64,000 bases of DNA from Callorhinus ursinus (GCF_003265705.1 NW_020313044.1:1817223-1881222); one strand, 5' to 3'. Positions 50,936-62,519 are shown, numbered from the stretch's first letter. Notes: generated from the letters alone by a model not told the origin. Made by a program: numbers and translations.

Positions 50936-51941
50936 AACCATACTGTATATAGTAGAGACACATTAAAGGGGACCCTGTATCTCCTTATATCTCCTTTCTG
51001 CCTTTCAGAACAAGTTGCCCTCACTCCAAAGGAGAAGAACACAACCATATTGCCAAAATAACTAAAACTGCTTCAGTCTTTTCTGTGTTATGTCCCTTTC
51101 TGGACTAATACAAAGCCTGGGAAAATGGTCCCTCAATGCCAAACCATAGGGTGGTGGCCTGGGCCAGGGAGGTGGTTTAATGACCCATGGGAATTTCCAG
51201 AGCTACTTCTCACTTGATCTTGGCCTTCTCACAGAAAATGAAAACAAAAGGGAAAACTAAATCCGGAACTTGAATCCTCTGCTGATAGGGGAAGCCAGCC
51301 CTGTGATTCAGTTCTAAGCATGTCCACACCCTGTGCTACCGCTTTAAGAGAATTCTGCATTTGAGTGTGTACTTCCTTCATGCCCTCCAAGGAAACCATT
51401 CAGGGAAGTGTTTGTGTATCTCTCTTGGAAAGAGCAGTCCAGTGAGGCAGACAGACTGAATCAGAGGAGGGTGAGGAAACTTCCAGGTTTGGAACCCACT
51501 CAGAGAACACAAATTCCACATTTAAAATCCAACTCCAACCTTTCTTGAGGTCCAAGTCCCGTTTACTCTTGCAAGCTCACTTCTTTTGTTCAGAGACGGT
51601 AGAAGCTTTGAGTGGCTTAGATAGAGACCTCTCATACCAAGTCCCTCTCACAAGGCCAGGGGGAAGAAGTGAGTGTAAAGAATCAGGAACATAAGGCTTC
51701 TTTTTTTCCCTCTTGAATTGTATAAGGGAACATAAATTACGGGAAAAACTACTAAGGGAAAGAAAAGTGTGAAGGGTTCTAGCCAGCTATGAGGCTTTGA
51801 AAGCACCTTTGGGATCCTGTTGTAGTGTTCTCTGTTGGGCCAACCAAGAGATGCTGGTAAGCAGGCGGACAATAGGAACCATATGGAACAAGCAGAAAGG
51901 TTCTGGATATCAAGGGGAAGGTGAAAGCATGAAAGGTGTTA
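50936..51941. other. single-copy DNA, nothing recognised
   Basis: About 1 kb with no repeat that I can name and no gene. Confidence 0.45.
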
Positions 51942-52440
51942 TATTAGTTATTTATTGCTGTGTAACAAATTACCCCCAAATATAGTGGCTTAAGAAGATT
52001 TATTATCTTACACAGTTTCTGAGGGTCAGAAATCAGGGAGCAGCTTAGCGGGGTGGTTCTGTCTCTCGGGGGTTTGTATCATGGGGGGCTTGACTGGAGC
52101 TGGAGGGTCAGCTACTGATGTAGCTGTTTGCTGGAAGTCTCAGTTTCTCTGCAAAGATGTTTGTGATATGGCAATTAAATTTCAGAGCAAATGATCTGAG
52201 AGAGAGAGCGAGCCCAACATAGAAGGTGCAGTATCTTTTATATCCTAATCTCAGAAATGACAAACCATTATTTCTGCTGATTTTATTTTTAAGTGATCGC
52301 TACACCCAACGTGGGGCTCGAACTCACAACCCCGAAATCAAGAGTCACATACTCTACTGACTGAGCCAGCCAGGCGCCACACTTCTGCTCTTTTCTGTTG
52401 ATCATATAGACTGACTCTGGCACAGTGTGGGAAGGAATTA
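51942..52440 (-). repeat. MLT1-like LTR, antisense, split by a SINE
   Basis: TTATATTAGTTATTTATTGCTGTGTAACAAATTACCCCCAAATATAGTGGCTTAAG, GGGAGCAGCTTAGCGGGGTGGTTC and GGGGGGCTTGACTGGAGCTGGAGGGTC are close to the reverse complement of MLT1-group LTRs. Confidence 0.8.
52279..52381 (-). mobile_element. older-type Can-SINE, antisense, inside the LTR
   Basis: TTTTTAAGTGATCGCTACACCCAACGTGGGGCTCGAACTCACAACCCCGAAATCAAGAG to CTGACTGAGCCAGCCAGGCGCC. Flanking TTTCTGCT (52271-52278) and CTTCTGCT (52382-52389). Confidence 0.9.
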
Positions 52441-52599
52441 GGCCAGGCGTGACTCTCAGGAGGCAGGAATTATTGGAGGCTGGCTATAGATGTGGAGAGT
52501 CACAGAGCCCAGGCGGGCAGGTGGTCTGGGCTCTTGCCCTGAGCCTTTCTGGTTCAGAGAAGGGCAATCTTTTAATGATCTCCACCCCCTTTCTGTCTT

Positions 52600-52735
52600 C
52601 TCCACCCTTAATGAGCTGTAAACTCTGTGAGGACAGGGACGTTGTAACTGTGTCTATCTGAGGCACTGCTCCTCCCCGGTGCCTGATGCATCTGGCACAT
52701 AGTAAAGACCTTGATAAATGCTGATTTGTAAGACG
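52600..52735 (+). repeat. L2 3' end, sense
   Basis: TAATGAGCTGTAAACTCTGTGAGGACAGGGACGTTGTAAC, GGTGCCTGATGCATCTGGCACATAGTAAAGACCTTGATAAATGC. Confidence 0.8.
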
Positions 52736-52955
52736 CAGAGGGAAAGACTGAAGTAGATGAAGCTAAGAAAGCCTGGTAAATTGGATTAAGGTATTGAATT
52801 CCAGGCTCAGGAATGTGGACTTTGTGTCGTGGGTGATGGGAAGCCACTGGGCGGGGCACCCTTAAAGCCAGTTTATATGCAGGCTCTTGCTGCTTCCCCT
52901 GCCTAGAACACTCTCTTCACAACTTCTGTCCATCATTCAAGAACAGAGGGTGTGT
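52736..52955. other. single-copy DNA with antisense L2-like piece
   Basis: GAATGTGGACTTTGTGTCGTGGGTGATGGGAAGCCACTGG resembles antisense L2. The remainder is not recognised. Confidence 0.4.
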
Positions 52956-52959
52956 GCGG

Positions 52960-52963
52960 GTGG

Positions 52964-52996
<33 letters not shown>
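52960..52996. repeat. (TG)n microsatellite
   Basis: About 15 TG units after GTGTGCGGGTGGA. Confidence 0.95.
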
Positions 52997-52997
<1 letters not shown>

Positions 52998-54160
52998 AAA
53001 GCTCAAGTGGAAGGAAGATATTCCAAGCCCAGAGCAAAGGAAAGAAGAATGGATGGAGATTCAAAGACGTTTTGAAGTGGGGAAGAGAGACCTCTTCAGG
53101 CCACAGGGACCAGGGAGGGGAGGCAGAGGGGGGAAACTTTGCACTGCCTTGCCTAGCTACTGGGGGTGGTGAGGGACAGAGATGGGCTGTTTAGTTTCAA
53201 GGGCTAGAGACCCACTCAGACTGGCTCAAGGCCCAGGCTATTGATGGGAAGACTCTGAGGTCTGGAGCACACGTGGCTGTTGCCCTGTTCCAGTCCTTTC
53301 TCGGTGCTCACCTCTGTGCCAGAGACTGCTCACAGCACCACCTGGACGCTGCCTGAGGACTTTGTTCTGGCCACAGGAACACACTTGGCCTCTGCACTGG
53401 AGAAGTGCGAAGTACCAGGGAATTAATGGGTCATCTCTGGAAGCAACTCTCAGCTCCCGACCAATGACAGAAGCGTGCTCATAGCCCAGCTTGGGGCTTA
53501 CCCGTAAGCCGGGCCAACCCGGGGGCGCCTTCCACATTGTCCACTGGAGTTCCCAGCAGATCTGAGCCCCAGTTGTCCATGTAGTAACTTAGCACCTTCC
53601 AACACACCCTCTTGTGGTTTCCTTCCCTTCTGTCTCACTTTCTCCCTCCCCTACCCGTGTTTCCCGTAGTCACCTCCCAGATAAAGTATTCGCACTTGAA
53701 CCCCTCTTTCAGGGGCTGTTTTGGAGGAACCCGAACCAGAACAGACATCTCACAAAACACAAACGTGGATGTCAGTCTTTAGGTCTTGCTTGGAGGCCGT
53801 GAATGATGGGGCCTGCTTTTCCACAGCCCAGTGTGAAGATGAGGTGTCTACACACGATGCTTCTCCCACATACAGCATGGCTGGGGTGCTTAAGCTAACA
53901 GCATCCCTGTCTCTTTTCTCCTTCTTTTCAAAACTTGCCTCTTCCAGTAGCCTTGATCGGTCTATGCCACAGTCCCGGCTGTATCACACATGCCACTGAA
54001 TTCATCTTATGTCTGATGTGATGGATCTGAAAGAGCTTCATAAACTGTAAAGGGTTGAGCAAACGCATCAGGTGAGGAAGGGGGGAGAAGAGCAAGAGGC
54101 AGGAAGATGGAGGGGCTAGAAAAGTGGGACACATCCTGCAGCATCAGACACAGAAGGCAA
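52997..54160. other. single-copy DNA, no gene supported
   Basis: About 1.2 kb without named repeats, forming the start of the longest nearly repeat-free stretch of the window. Frames up to 99 codons show no family resemblance. Confidence 0.45.
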
Positions 54161-54910
54161 AGGGCAGGGCAAGCGGGAGGCAGGTGGCGGGACGGGGCCA
54201 GAGCTGGGGACTGAGCTTTTGCCAGGAAGCCGGTGCCCAGATAAAGCCTGTGCATGGCAGACAGGGGCCTCTGCGAGCGGCCGGGTTTTCGACTCTCCTT
54301 GACTGCTTTTTAAGCTGCACCAGGCTGGCATGTGGCAGCCTGGAGCTGCAGTGACGATGCTGGGCTGCTCCCAGCTGTGCCGCGTTTCTTCCTTTTCCTC
54401 TCCCGTGTCTGTCTCCACTGGCACCGAGCAGGGTGGGCACCGGCAAGGGTGGCTCAGAGGACCTGCAGAACTGAGGCACAGGCTCTCCCGGGCGTGTGGC
54501 ACTCCGGAGCGCGAGGATCCCTCCCCGGAGCTGACGGGCAGACCGCCAGGCACACAGTACGGGGCTTCCTGCCAGCTGAAATCCCCGGGTGGGGCAGGGG
54601 TGAGAGTGGAGCTGGGAGGGGGAGGTGGGGGAGGGGCTTGGGTCAAATGTCAGCAAGGCCCACCCAGCCCTCTGGGCTTTCCGGGGGGAGGTAAGGCAGG
54701 GACTGCAAATGCAATGGGAGGCCGACCGAGAAGGCAGGGGTGGCTGCGATGAAAGCTCCCCTTGCCCTTTTCCCCAGAGGAGTTTTTGTGTTTCCTGCCT
54801 TCCTAGAACCCTCCTGCCAGGGGAGCTGGAGCGAGGAAAAGGCTGGGTTTGCTACTCCTGGGGCTGCGGGGGGGAGGCGGGGGGAGCGGCGGCGGAGAAC
54901 CATCTGTGAT
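54161..54910. other. GC-rich, CpG-enriched block
   Basis: A hand count gives about 32 CpG in 750 bp, with a local peak of about 10 in 120 bp at 54481-54600 (near the island threshold there, below it overall). It ends in a GGCGG/GCGGCGG-rich run at 54864-54897 followed by GAGAACC. Long overlapping frames (176 and 170 codons minus, 140 and 120 plus) exist in four frames at once, as expected for GC-rich DNA, and match no family. It could be an unannotated promoter or first-exon region; no splice or coding proof. Confidence 0.35.
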
Positions 54911-54984
54911 CAGAGGAAACAGGCCTGAGGAGGGAGAGGTAACAGCTCAAACCAGAGGACGATTTCAGGTGGGGAAAGTCTTTG
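54911..54984. other. single-copy DNA
   Basis: Nothing recognised. Confidence 0.4.
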
Positions 54985-55100
54985 CTGGGTTCATTCATTC
55001 ACATTCACGCATGCATTCATTCACACGTTCATCTTCTTGCAGGCATTTCTTAGATTCCTGCCATGAGCTGAGCTCTGCAGGGGCCAGATGCACAAAGCTT
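54985..55100 (-). repeat. L2 3' end, antisense, with ATTC repeats
   Basis: TTCATTCATTCACATTCACGCATGCATTCATTCACACG then CAGGCATTTCTTAGATTCCTGCCATGAGCTGAGCTCTGC. Confidence 0.6.
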
Positions 55101-57409
55101 ACTGATTTGCGCGTCGGGTTGCTGCCCTAGGGACGGCTCACCTGCTGTGGTGAAACCCGTGTTTTTCTGTTCTCTGAGGAGCAAATTACAATTGTTCAGG
55201 CACAGGGGGTAGGTATGAATTCCAGGCTGCGGCCTGTGGAGGGGATGAGCTTGCAGGGGTAGGAGGCAGGAGGTAGAAGGATGGGTGTGTCTCGCTTTTC
55301 CCTGGGCCCTGAGGGCGGGCACCCTTGTGTCTTCTGAAGCGTACCCCCTTTTCCTTGGGCAACCTGCCCTTCTGTTTCTGCATGTTTCCACTCCAGCGCC
55401 ACTTCAGTCCACGGAATGGAAGGGACGTGCAAGATGACAGCTTTTTCCTTCCTTCCATCCTTTCTCTTTCTTTTCCTTCTAGTATTTGCTGAAGATCTCC
55501 CCAGAGCCTGGCACTCTACCGGGTGCCTTCCTTAAAGCCGTTAAAGAAATGATTAAAAGAAAAAGCCTTAAAGAAATGATGCTTTCCAGACGAGAAGTAT
55601 TCTGTTGTCATTCCTCTCTGGCCACAGGGAACCACGCAGAGGTGGTTTTTCTCCCTCTCTCTTTTTCTCTGCCTCGGTTCGTTTCTCTGAGGTCCCCAGA
55701 GCTAGCCTTTGACTCCCTTCTTGGGACTGTTCATCACAGCCCTCTCTTCCTTTCCCCATTCTGTGGCCAGAAGAGGCCAAGGCCCCCCAGGGCCTGCTGT
55801 CTTTGCCTGTGTCCGTCTGTGAGCACCCTGGCCACTTTAGGGCCTCTGGGATCAAGCTCTCAGGCGCCAGGACACTTTCTCATAAACCCAGAGGGGACAA
55901 AGGCACCCCCTGGCTTTCTGGATGCCAAAGGTTCCTTCCCTTGTGGCTCTTGCCTCAATAACCTACCCCCGTTTTTTGTGTGTTTTTTGGGGGTTGGGTG
56001 GCTTTTTTTGGGTTTGTTTCTGCCTCAGGCACATTTTCTCTGTAATTTTTGGAACCCAAATATAAGGGAAATCTCATTTGCTCTGTTCTGACTCATTTAC
56101 AATTAAATACACTTGTTCCCATCTGTGTCTGTATACATCTGCATACATTTGCTATAGCATCGCCCTTAATTTTGGAAAATGATGCGGCTAGTGTTATTTT
56201 TACCCTGATTCCCAAATTGGCTGAGAAGGCCAGTGGGTGTTCACCCACACAGTGACAGCCCCCACCCAGGGCCTGTCCCTGAGGGAGGTGGTGACATTTC
56301 TTTCATGGGCAGGACATGCAGACCCCTGGCCCATCCTGCTTTTTGTGGTTGCCTGTCTTAAGGCTCCAGCTACCAGGCCCGAGGGGGTTCCAGTCCGTGT
56401 CTGTGTCCAGGCCTCACTGGCCACAGACATGGGCCTTGACTCCCTCGGCCACTTGCTGGCAGCTGCTTGGCCACGTACTGGAGCTGGATGTGGGAGTGGA
56501 GGGCTTGCTGGCTCTCAAGGAAGATAATACTGAGGAAGCCCAGTCATCTTAGTCCATCTCTCCCAGCCTGGGAGGAGAGAGGAGCTGTCTTTACCATTCA
56601 GAGGGATGTGGTGGCATGTGTGGATGCTGCCTCACCTACATACCTAAAAATACCACCCTGTGGTTGTCTGCTGCTCCCCCTGCCAAAACCCAAGTTACAT
56701 GGTAAAGATACTCACATTTAATGAGATGGTGGTGCCTCTCAGCACACTTTGAGCCCTTTTGAGACTATCTCATTGAATAATTTTATTTATACTCATATGC
56801 TAAAATAGAACGTGGCCAATGAGAAGTATAGGATGCAGAGAACAAGATGTCAGTTGTGGTCAATAAGAAAATATAAAATCAAAACAATACTTGAAACAAT
56901 ACTTACTCTCTCCTGATCACCAACCTATTGTGGAAATTCTGTGATGGGCAGTGCTGCTGCTATTGATTAGTAATTCATATCTACTCAGGAAAAGGCCGGG
57001 CTTTCATCTTTTTTCTGCATCACTTCCAAGACCCTAGACTCCTTACTTCATGTTGAATCAACTGCACTCCTAAGAGGTGGCGCAAGATGATGCCAGAATC
57101 ATCCAGGGTGTCTTCCTGTTGCCTAAGGCCTCTTTAGGCTGGGAAACAAGGACGCATGGCACCAGTGACAACCAAGGTTCCTCTTCGCATGTGGCTTTGT
57201 CTTAGGCCTATGAACTCCAAGGGAACGGAGAAGCTGCCATCTCCCTGCCCTCAGAGAATTGAATGCTTGGCCAGTATTTCTAGTCTAAGGTTGGGGATCA
57301 GTTAGCTTCTCTCCTCTGGTGGGTTCCTGAGTATCTGCTTTTTGAAACCCTCCTCCCAAGATTCCTTGACTGGCTAAGGTCTTATCCCCTGCTCAGTCTG
57401 AGTTGCTGC

Positions 57410-57411
<2 letters not shown>
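55101..57411. other. 2.3 kb of single-copy DNA, no gene supported
   Basis: The longest plus frame (201 codons, 55486-56091) starts in an L2-like CTGAAGATCTCCCCAGAGCCTGGCACTC run, is rich in Pro/Ser/Leu/Phe and matches no family. An AAATACACTTGTTCCC AT-rich patch lies at 56080-56180. No named repeat otherwise. Confidence 0.45.

Positions 57412-57459
<48 letters not shown>
57412..57459. repeat. (AC)24 microsatellite
   Basis: About 48 bp of uninterrupted AC, a strong length-polymorphism candidate. Confidence 0.97.
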
Positions 57460-57463
<4 letters not shown>

Positions 57464-57539
57464 CATTAATCTTTTTTTTTTGCAGTTGTGAGCAGAGTCA
57501 GATGCTCCGTAGGCAATCAAACCTGTTATACATGGACCC

Positions 57540-57860
57540 GTTTGCCTAGGTTCTAGCCCTACAATGCCTCTTAAAATTTTTTCTCTTTTGCCTGGTTAAC
57601 TCCTTGTCATTCCCCAGATCTTGATTTAGACACCACTTTCTCCTGGAAGCCAGGTTGGGCATGGTGGCCTGGCTCTGAGACCGCACAGCAGTGTATTGTG
57701 ATCGCCTGATGATGCATCCATCTAAGGTTCCAATAGCCTGTATGTTTTCTGCAGGCAAGAGCTGTGTCTTGTCTTGTATCCCTTGTGCCTAGAGCAGCAC
57801 CTGATACTTGGTGGCTGTTCAATAAATATGTATTAAATGAATGGATGAATGCATGTATAC
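57540..57860 (+). repeat. L2 3' region, sense
   Basis: TTTTCTGCAGGCAAGAGCTGTGTCTTGTCTTGTATCCCTTGTGCCTAGAGCAGCACCTGATACTTGGTGGCTGTTCAATAAATATG and AATGAATGGATGAATG; upstream CCTGGTTAACTCCTTGTCATTC. Confidence 0.85.
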
Positions 57861-58085
57861 CTGAACTAAGTCACTTTATAGAATCCAAGCTCCCTAACAT
57901 TATTTCCACCCAATTCATCCTATGGGAGAACCCAGTTTCCTTAAACAGAAACTTATATGCAGAGATAAACACTGACAGAGCTTTACCCCATAACGAAACA
58001 GTAATGATAGTAGTAGCTGGAAACTATCTGAGGTAGTAGAATAATAGGTGAATTTAATTTTTTTCTTTTGCCTGGTGTGTGTTTC
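57861..58085. other. AT-rich single-copy DNA
   Basis: Nothing recognised. Confidence 0.4.
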
Positions 58086-58092
58086 TACAATG

Positions 58093-58125
58093 ACATATAT
58101 ATATATATGTACATATATATATATA
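58093..58125. repeat. (TA)n microsatellite
   Basis: Two TA runs around TGTACA, a near-perfect palindrome. Confidence 0.9.
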
Positions 58126-58149
58126 ACACAAGAAGTTTCAAAAAGAATT

Positions 58150-58345
58150 TGCTATGTAAAATGAGGAGTTAATGTTTAATGGGTATAGAGTTTCCATTTG
58201 GGAAGATGAGAAAGTTTTGAAGATGAATGATGGTGATGGTTGCGCACGATTTGAAGGTACCTAATGCCAATGATTTGTATATTTAAAAATAGCTGAAATG
58301 GTAAATTTGGTAAATTTCATGTTATGTATATTTTACCATATGCAC
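58150..58345 (+). repeat. L1 3' UTR fragment, sense
   Basis: GAGGAGTTAATGTTTAATGGGTATAGAGTTTCC, GAAAGTTTTGAAGATGAATGATGGTGATGGTTGCGCA and AATGGTAAATTTCATGTTATGTATATTTTACCATA are L1M 3' UTR landmarks. Confidence 0.82.
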
Positions 58346-58569
58346 ATAAAAGTTGCCCAACAGAGGAGTCCTGTGTTGGGCAGGAATGGCCCAACTCTGG
58401 CACCCCTGCTGAGTTCAGTCATGGGCTGAGAGCATCCCAGAGGAAGCATGGGCCTTGGTGTGGATGCTGTGATGGGTCTCAAGGTGGGTCAACTCTGTTC
58501 ACTACAACAGTTCTCTCAAAGGGAAATCTGAGCAGCACGTCTCCATGGTCACCACAGCTGTGTGATGCC
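58346..58569. other. single-copy DNA, nothing recognised
   Basis: No repeat or gene signature. Confidence 0.45.
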
Positions 58570-58765
58570 TCTGGACTCAGGCTGCCTGGGTCCAACACCC
58601 CGGTCTGGCACTTTCTGGCTCTGTGACCAATGTCAAATTATTCTACTGCCTTAGTTTCTTTATAAAACAGGGGTGATGATGTTAATTCCTAGCTTATAGG
58701 GTGTTACATAAATGAGCTAATATATGTAAAGTGCTTAGAACATTACTTGTCCTAAAGTGTGCTGT
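58570..58765 (+). repeat. MIR, sense
   Basis: GACTCAGGCTGCCTGGGTCCAACACC, CACTTTCTGGCTCTGTGACCAATGTCAAATTATTC, GTAAAGTGCTTAGAACATTAC. Confidence 0.9.
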
Positions 58766-59189
58766 TTGTAAGAATGTGCTAATATAACCATGTGGCATTT
58801 ACTGTGATATAGTCTTGGTGATAATGGGAATTCAGATCAAATGCTAGGCAGTGCTGCCTCCTGATCAGCCCTTTGCTATGGTGCCCGCTCTGGCTGCATT
58901 CTGAAAGAAGGGTCCCCTCCTGGCCCTTGTCTTCAAGGATAACATCTTCATCATTATCATTATCAAAAATTGCCATCATCTTCAGCATCATCAGCATCGG
59001 CATCAGCATCATCCAAAAGGACTTTATTAAAAGCATCTAATTACACATTCTGCTGTTCTGTATTTTAGACAACAATGATTACACACACTTCTAGGAGCTT
59101 AGCAACTAAATCTTGGATGAGCATGTGAAGGGCTCCCGAATAGCAGAATAAAGACACTGCTAATAGAGCAACTCACTCCTGATGGTGTC
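58766..59189. other. single-copy DNA with (ATC)-rich run
   Basis: 58938-59015 is built of ATC/CATCAG-type triplets (TTCATCATTATCATTATC, CAGCATCATCAGCATCGGCATCAGCATC). Otherwise nothing recognised. Confidence 0.6.
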
Positions 59190-59245
59190 TCCTTGGGCAG
59201 GCTGCTGGACCTCTCTGAGTCTCACTGATAGTATGAGAATTGCTT
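59190..59245 (+). repeat. MIR core fragment, sense
   Basis: CCTTGGGCAGGCTGCTGGACCTCTCTGAGTCTCACTGATAG. Confidence 0.5.
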
Positions 59246-59477
59246 TCCTTCGCCCCAGACTCTAGTGCAATAAAGTTTGAGGACTTGCTTGGAGGAGTGG
59301 AAGCGCTGTGCAAACTTTAGCTGACGCTTCTCCAGGCCTCCTGGACTGATCCTGCCAGAGTTGATAGTGAGCTTCTCCTGGACTTCTCACCCGTGAATGA
59401 ACTGCTGCTGCCCACTTGAGAGTACATGGATGGTGAAAAGCAGGGTCCATTTGGCCATACCCATCCCCTTTTGCTCT
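59246..59477. other. single-copy DNA, nothing recognised
   Basis: No repeat or gene signature. Confidence 0.4.
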
Positions 59478-59493
59478 GCATTATCAGAATTTA

Positions 59494-59721
59494 TTTATTT
59501 ATTTATTTATTTATTTATTTTTTATTTTTTTTAGAAAGAATTTTTTTAATGTTTTATTTATTTATTCATGAGAGTCAGAGAGAGAGAGAGAGAGAGAGGC
59601 AGAGGGAGAAGCAGGCTTCCTGCGGAGCAGGGAGCCCGATGAGGGACTCGATCCCAGGACCCTGGGATCATGACCTGAGCCGAAGGCAGATGCTTAACCA
59701 TCCGAGCCACCCAGGTGCCCC
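59494..59721 (-). mobile_element. Can-SINE, antisense, with (TTTA)n tail
   Basis: (TTTA)7-type tail at 59491-59520, T-rich run, (GA)n body and head GAGCCACCCAGGTGCCCC. It inserted in the flank/tail of the next SINE: AATTTATTT (59489) and GATTTATTT (59722) bracket it. Confidence 0.92.
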
Positions 59722-59727
59722 GATTTA

Positions 59728-59924
59728 TTTTTTTTAAAGATTTTTTTATTTATTTGACAGAGAGAGACACAGCGAGAGAGGGAACACAAGCAGGGGGAGT
59801 GGGGGAGGGAGAAGCGGGCTTCCCGCAGAGCAGGGGAGCCCGATGTGGGGCTCGATCCCAGGACCCTGGGATCATGACCTGAGCCGAAGGCAGACGCTTA
59901 ATGACTGAGCCACCCAGGTGCCCC
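59728..59924 (-). mobile_element. Can-SINE, antisense
   Basis: Full copy. Its duplication GCATTATCAGAATTTA (59478-59493) against GCATTATCAGGATTTA (59925-59940) encloses both SINEs, so this one is the earlier insertion. Confidence 0.93.
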
Positions 59925-59940
59925 GCATTATCAGGATTTA

Positions 59941-60070
59941 ATATGGTGGTATTTTCCTGGTTTGGCCCATAGGAAGACGCTGCCTCTCTACTGTAGGTCT
60001 AGATTTATGACAACCCCTCCTACCACTGGAACATGACCATGGCTTCCTAATTCACGTTTCTCTGAACCAC
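59941..60070. other. single-copy DNA
   Basis: Nothing recognised. Confidence 0.4.
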
Positions 60071-60071
60071 A

Positions 60072-60200
60072 TTTTTCTACCTAGTCAGTCAATAAACATT
60101 AGTGAAGTGCCTACTGGGTGCTGATTACTGTCTTGCATCCTAGGGAGAAGGAGGTAAATGAATGCCTGCTTTTAGATCACAGACATGGGCTGGTGGGGTA
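60072..60200 (-). repeat. L2 3' end, antisense
   Basis: CAGTCAATAAACATTAGTGAAGTGCCTACTGGGTGCTGATTACTG. Confidence 0.7.
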
Positions 60201-60487
60201 GATGACAGGTAAATGTCTCATTGCAGTACAGTGAGATGAGCCTTGACAGAGGTGTGTACCAAGCTTGAATATCTGGGAGGATTTCAGAATCTGGAAGAAA
60301 AGGGAGAATAAGTGTGGGAGCGAGGAGGTTGGTGGCTGGAAAAGAGGAAAGTTGTTTCAGGTTGAACGAATTAGGGGCTTCCGTTAGCAAGGCAGGTCTG
60401 AAGACTTCCATGGACCTCCATCCCTTCAAAGCTTAGGGAATAATGTAGGAATGGATTGGGACGAGGTTGGAGAGTTTGGCCAGGACT
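60201..60487. other. probable antisense L2 continuation, diverged
   Basis: GGATTTCAGAATCTGGAAGAAAAGGGAGAATAAG and GGTTGAACGAATTAGGGGC are L2-like in spacing but too diverged to be sure. Confidence 0.4.
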
Positions 60488-60960
60488 GTTCATTCATTCT
60501 GCACCTACTGTGTGCCAGACATTGTTCTGGGTCCTGGGGATAAAACAGTAAACAAGACAGACAAGAACCAAGCTGTCAAGCCACATGCTAGAGGGAGAAG
60601 ACCAACAATTAGCAAGGAGATAAACAACTAATTTTGGATGGTGACATAGCTACGAAGAAAATACAGTGGGGTAATGGGATAGAGTGTGACTGTCCGAGTA
60701 CCTGTCAGGGAGGCCAAATTTAGAAGGCAACATTTAATTTGAGACCCAAACAATAACAGGCACCACCACTGGGGGGAAGAGCCCTCTGGACAGGGGGACA
60801 GCTGGTGGAACGGAGTGCTCTCCAAGGGCCCTGTAGGCCACACTAAATTGTTTAGATTTTTTCCTATAACAATGGGAAGCCATTTGAGGCAGGAAGGACC
60901 TACCTGGGCCACATTTTGGGAATCTGACCCTGGTGTCCTGGGCCTTAGCCTCCGTGGAGA
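60488..60960 (-). repeat. L2 3' region, antisense
   Basis: TTCATTCATTCTGCACCTACTGTGTGCCAGACATTGTTCTGGGTCCTGGGGATAAAACAGTAAACAAGACAGACAAG, AACAATTAGCAAGGAGATAAAC, GGCCACACTAAATTGTTTAGATTTTTTCC...AATGGGAAGCCATTTGAGGC. Ordered L2 landmarks. Confidence 0.92.
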
Positions 60961-61540
60961 CACAAGATACTTTCTCTCCACCCCTAAACCTAAAGACCCC
61001 TTGGAGGTCAGGGCAATCAGAAGACATTGCCCACCACCGGGCTAAAATGGCTTAGGTGTAGAGAGCTAAATGTTTGGCTGAAAGTTCAAGGCGATACCAA
61101 AATGCTGAGTGCAAGTGATAGTAGTCTGGGGTGGGGGGGCAGGTGTCATAGCCTCACCTTAAGCAAATTAATGAAAGGAATAAGTCACTGAGACCTAAAG
61201 GGCCCTTGCTCTGTGTACCACATTATGGCCCGTGAGGCAGAGGAAACTGGGTTCCTTGGTACGCCCAATTATGGAGGCATGGATAAGTTGTTGCCCAGCA
61301 CAACAAGCAGATGTCTTCTGAATTCATGACTCTTGCTGGTTCTGCGCTGGGCTGTGGACAGTGGGAAGAGGCAGTGATAGAGTGGCCAAACTCATTTGCA
61401 AGACTGGCCCTCCCTCAACCCAGGAAGTCCTAAGAGGGATTTCACGGAGGGCATAATGTCTACTTTCAGTAGGATCTGCTCTGTGCCCAATAAAGCATGG
61501 CAGGTCGTGAGGGCTCAGCCAGTCTCCCATTTGTGTCCAC
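60961..61540. other. single-copy DNA, nothing recognised
   Basis: No repeat or gene signature. Confidence 0.45.
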
Positions 61541-61544
61541 AGAA

Positions 61545-62265
61545 GTTTCTAACACTTCATCTGGCCTGGACTTTCTCCTGCTTCAAATCCTTTGGCAGTT
61601 TCCTGCTGCCTTCAGAATGAAGTTCAAAAGAATTATTAGTAGAGCATGATTCTAACCCTGCTTACTTCGCCATTCTCTTTGACCTTGCTGTGCCTTTCTA
61701 ATCTACAGCCCAGCCATATGGAACACCTTGCTTTTTCCAGAATCCACAATGTTCTGTTATCTCCGTGCCTTTACATAGGCCATTTCCTTGTTCTGGAATG
61801 CCTTCCCTTCCCTTCCAGGTCCTCTCACCTGGCTAACTTCTACTTATCCTTCAGGACTCAGCTTCAATGTCAGAAAGTCTTTCCTGACCCATGGAGCTAG
61901 GGCTGGCCCACAGTATTCTTCCCCTTCTTTTCTCCCCCTGCTTTACTGAGGTATAATGGACAATATTCCTCTCCTTTTTTTACCTACTTAACTACATACC
62001 TGCAGCTCATCCTCCAGGGCTTCTGAGTCCTCCCAGACACTACCAGGCTTCTGCTCTCCAGTCACATTATTTGTCTTCCATAGCTTATATCACAATGGCT
62101 AATGATAGGTCTGTGAGGCTGTTTAATTGATGTGTCTCTCCTCCACTGATCTGTAAACACCATGGGGATACGTGCCTTGTCTGTTTACGTCACCATTGTA
62201 TCTTAAGAGCTTGGTACATATTTACTAGATGAATGAACAAACGAACGAACGAATGAATGAATTCT
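61545..62265 (+). repeat. L2 3' region, sense
   Basis: GCTTCAAATCCTTTGGCAGTTTCCTGCTGCC, TTGTTCTGGAATGCCTTCCCTTCCC, CTGGCTAACTTCTACTTATCCTTCAGGACTCAGC, GTGCCTTGTCTGTTTACGTCACC and AGATGAATGAACAAACG. A long, readable L2 copy. Confidence 0.92.
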
Positions 62266-62309
62266 TCTGGGTTCCTATATCACATGGAGGTGACTCCCAG
62301 CACAGTTCT

Positions 62310-62485
62310 TAGCTCATTGTAAGAGCCTATGTACTCCTCTGTCTCTCCAATTGTCTTGTAAGCTCCTTGAGGGGAGGAATTATGTTTTTCTCACCATCAT
62401 TTCCCAGTGCTTGGTACGTTGCCTGGCAATTAGGCACCACAAAAATATTTTGAATATTTGAATAGATGAATGAATGATGATAGGC
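62310..62485 (+). repeat. L2 3' end, sense
   Basis: TTGTCTTGTAAGCTCCTTGAGGGGAGGAATTATG, CCCAGTGCTTGGTACGTTGCCTGGCAATTAGGCACC, GATGAATGAATGATG. Confidence 0.88.
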
Positions 62486-62519
62486 ATTCACTTATGTTCC
62501 CTTACACTCCATTCTTAAT

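Noticed and set aside
54116..54656. 176- and 170-codon minus-strand frames, with 140- and 120-codon plus frames
   Set aside because: Four long frames overlap in the same GC-rich DNA, which is expected when stop codons are rare; none has a recognisable domain.
55486..56091. 201-codon plus-strand frame
   Set aside because: Begins in an L2-like fragment, hydrophobic/Pro/Ser-rich without domain pattern, no family match.
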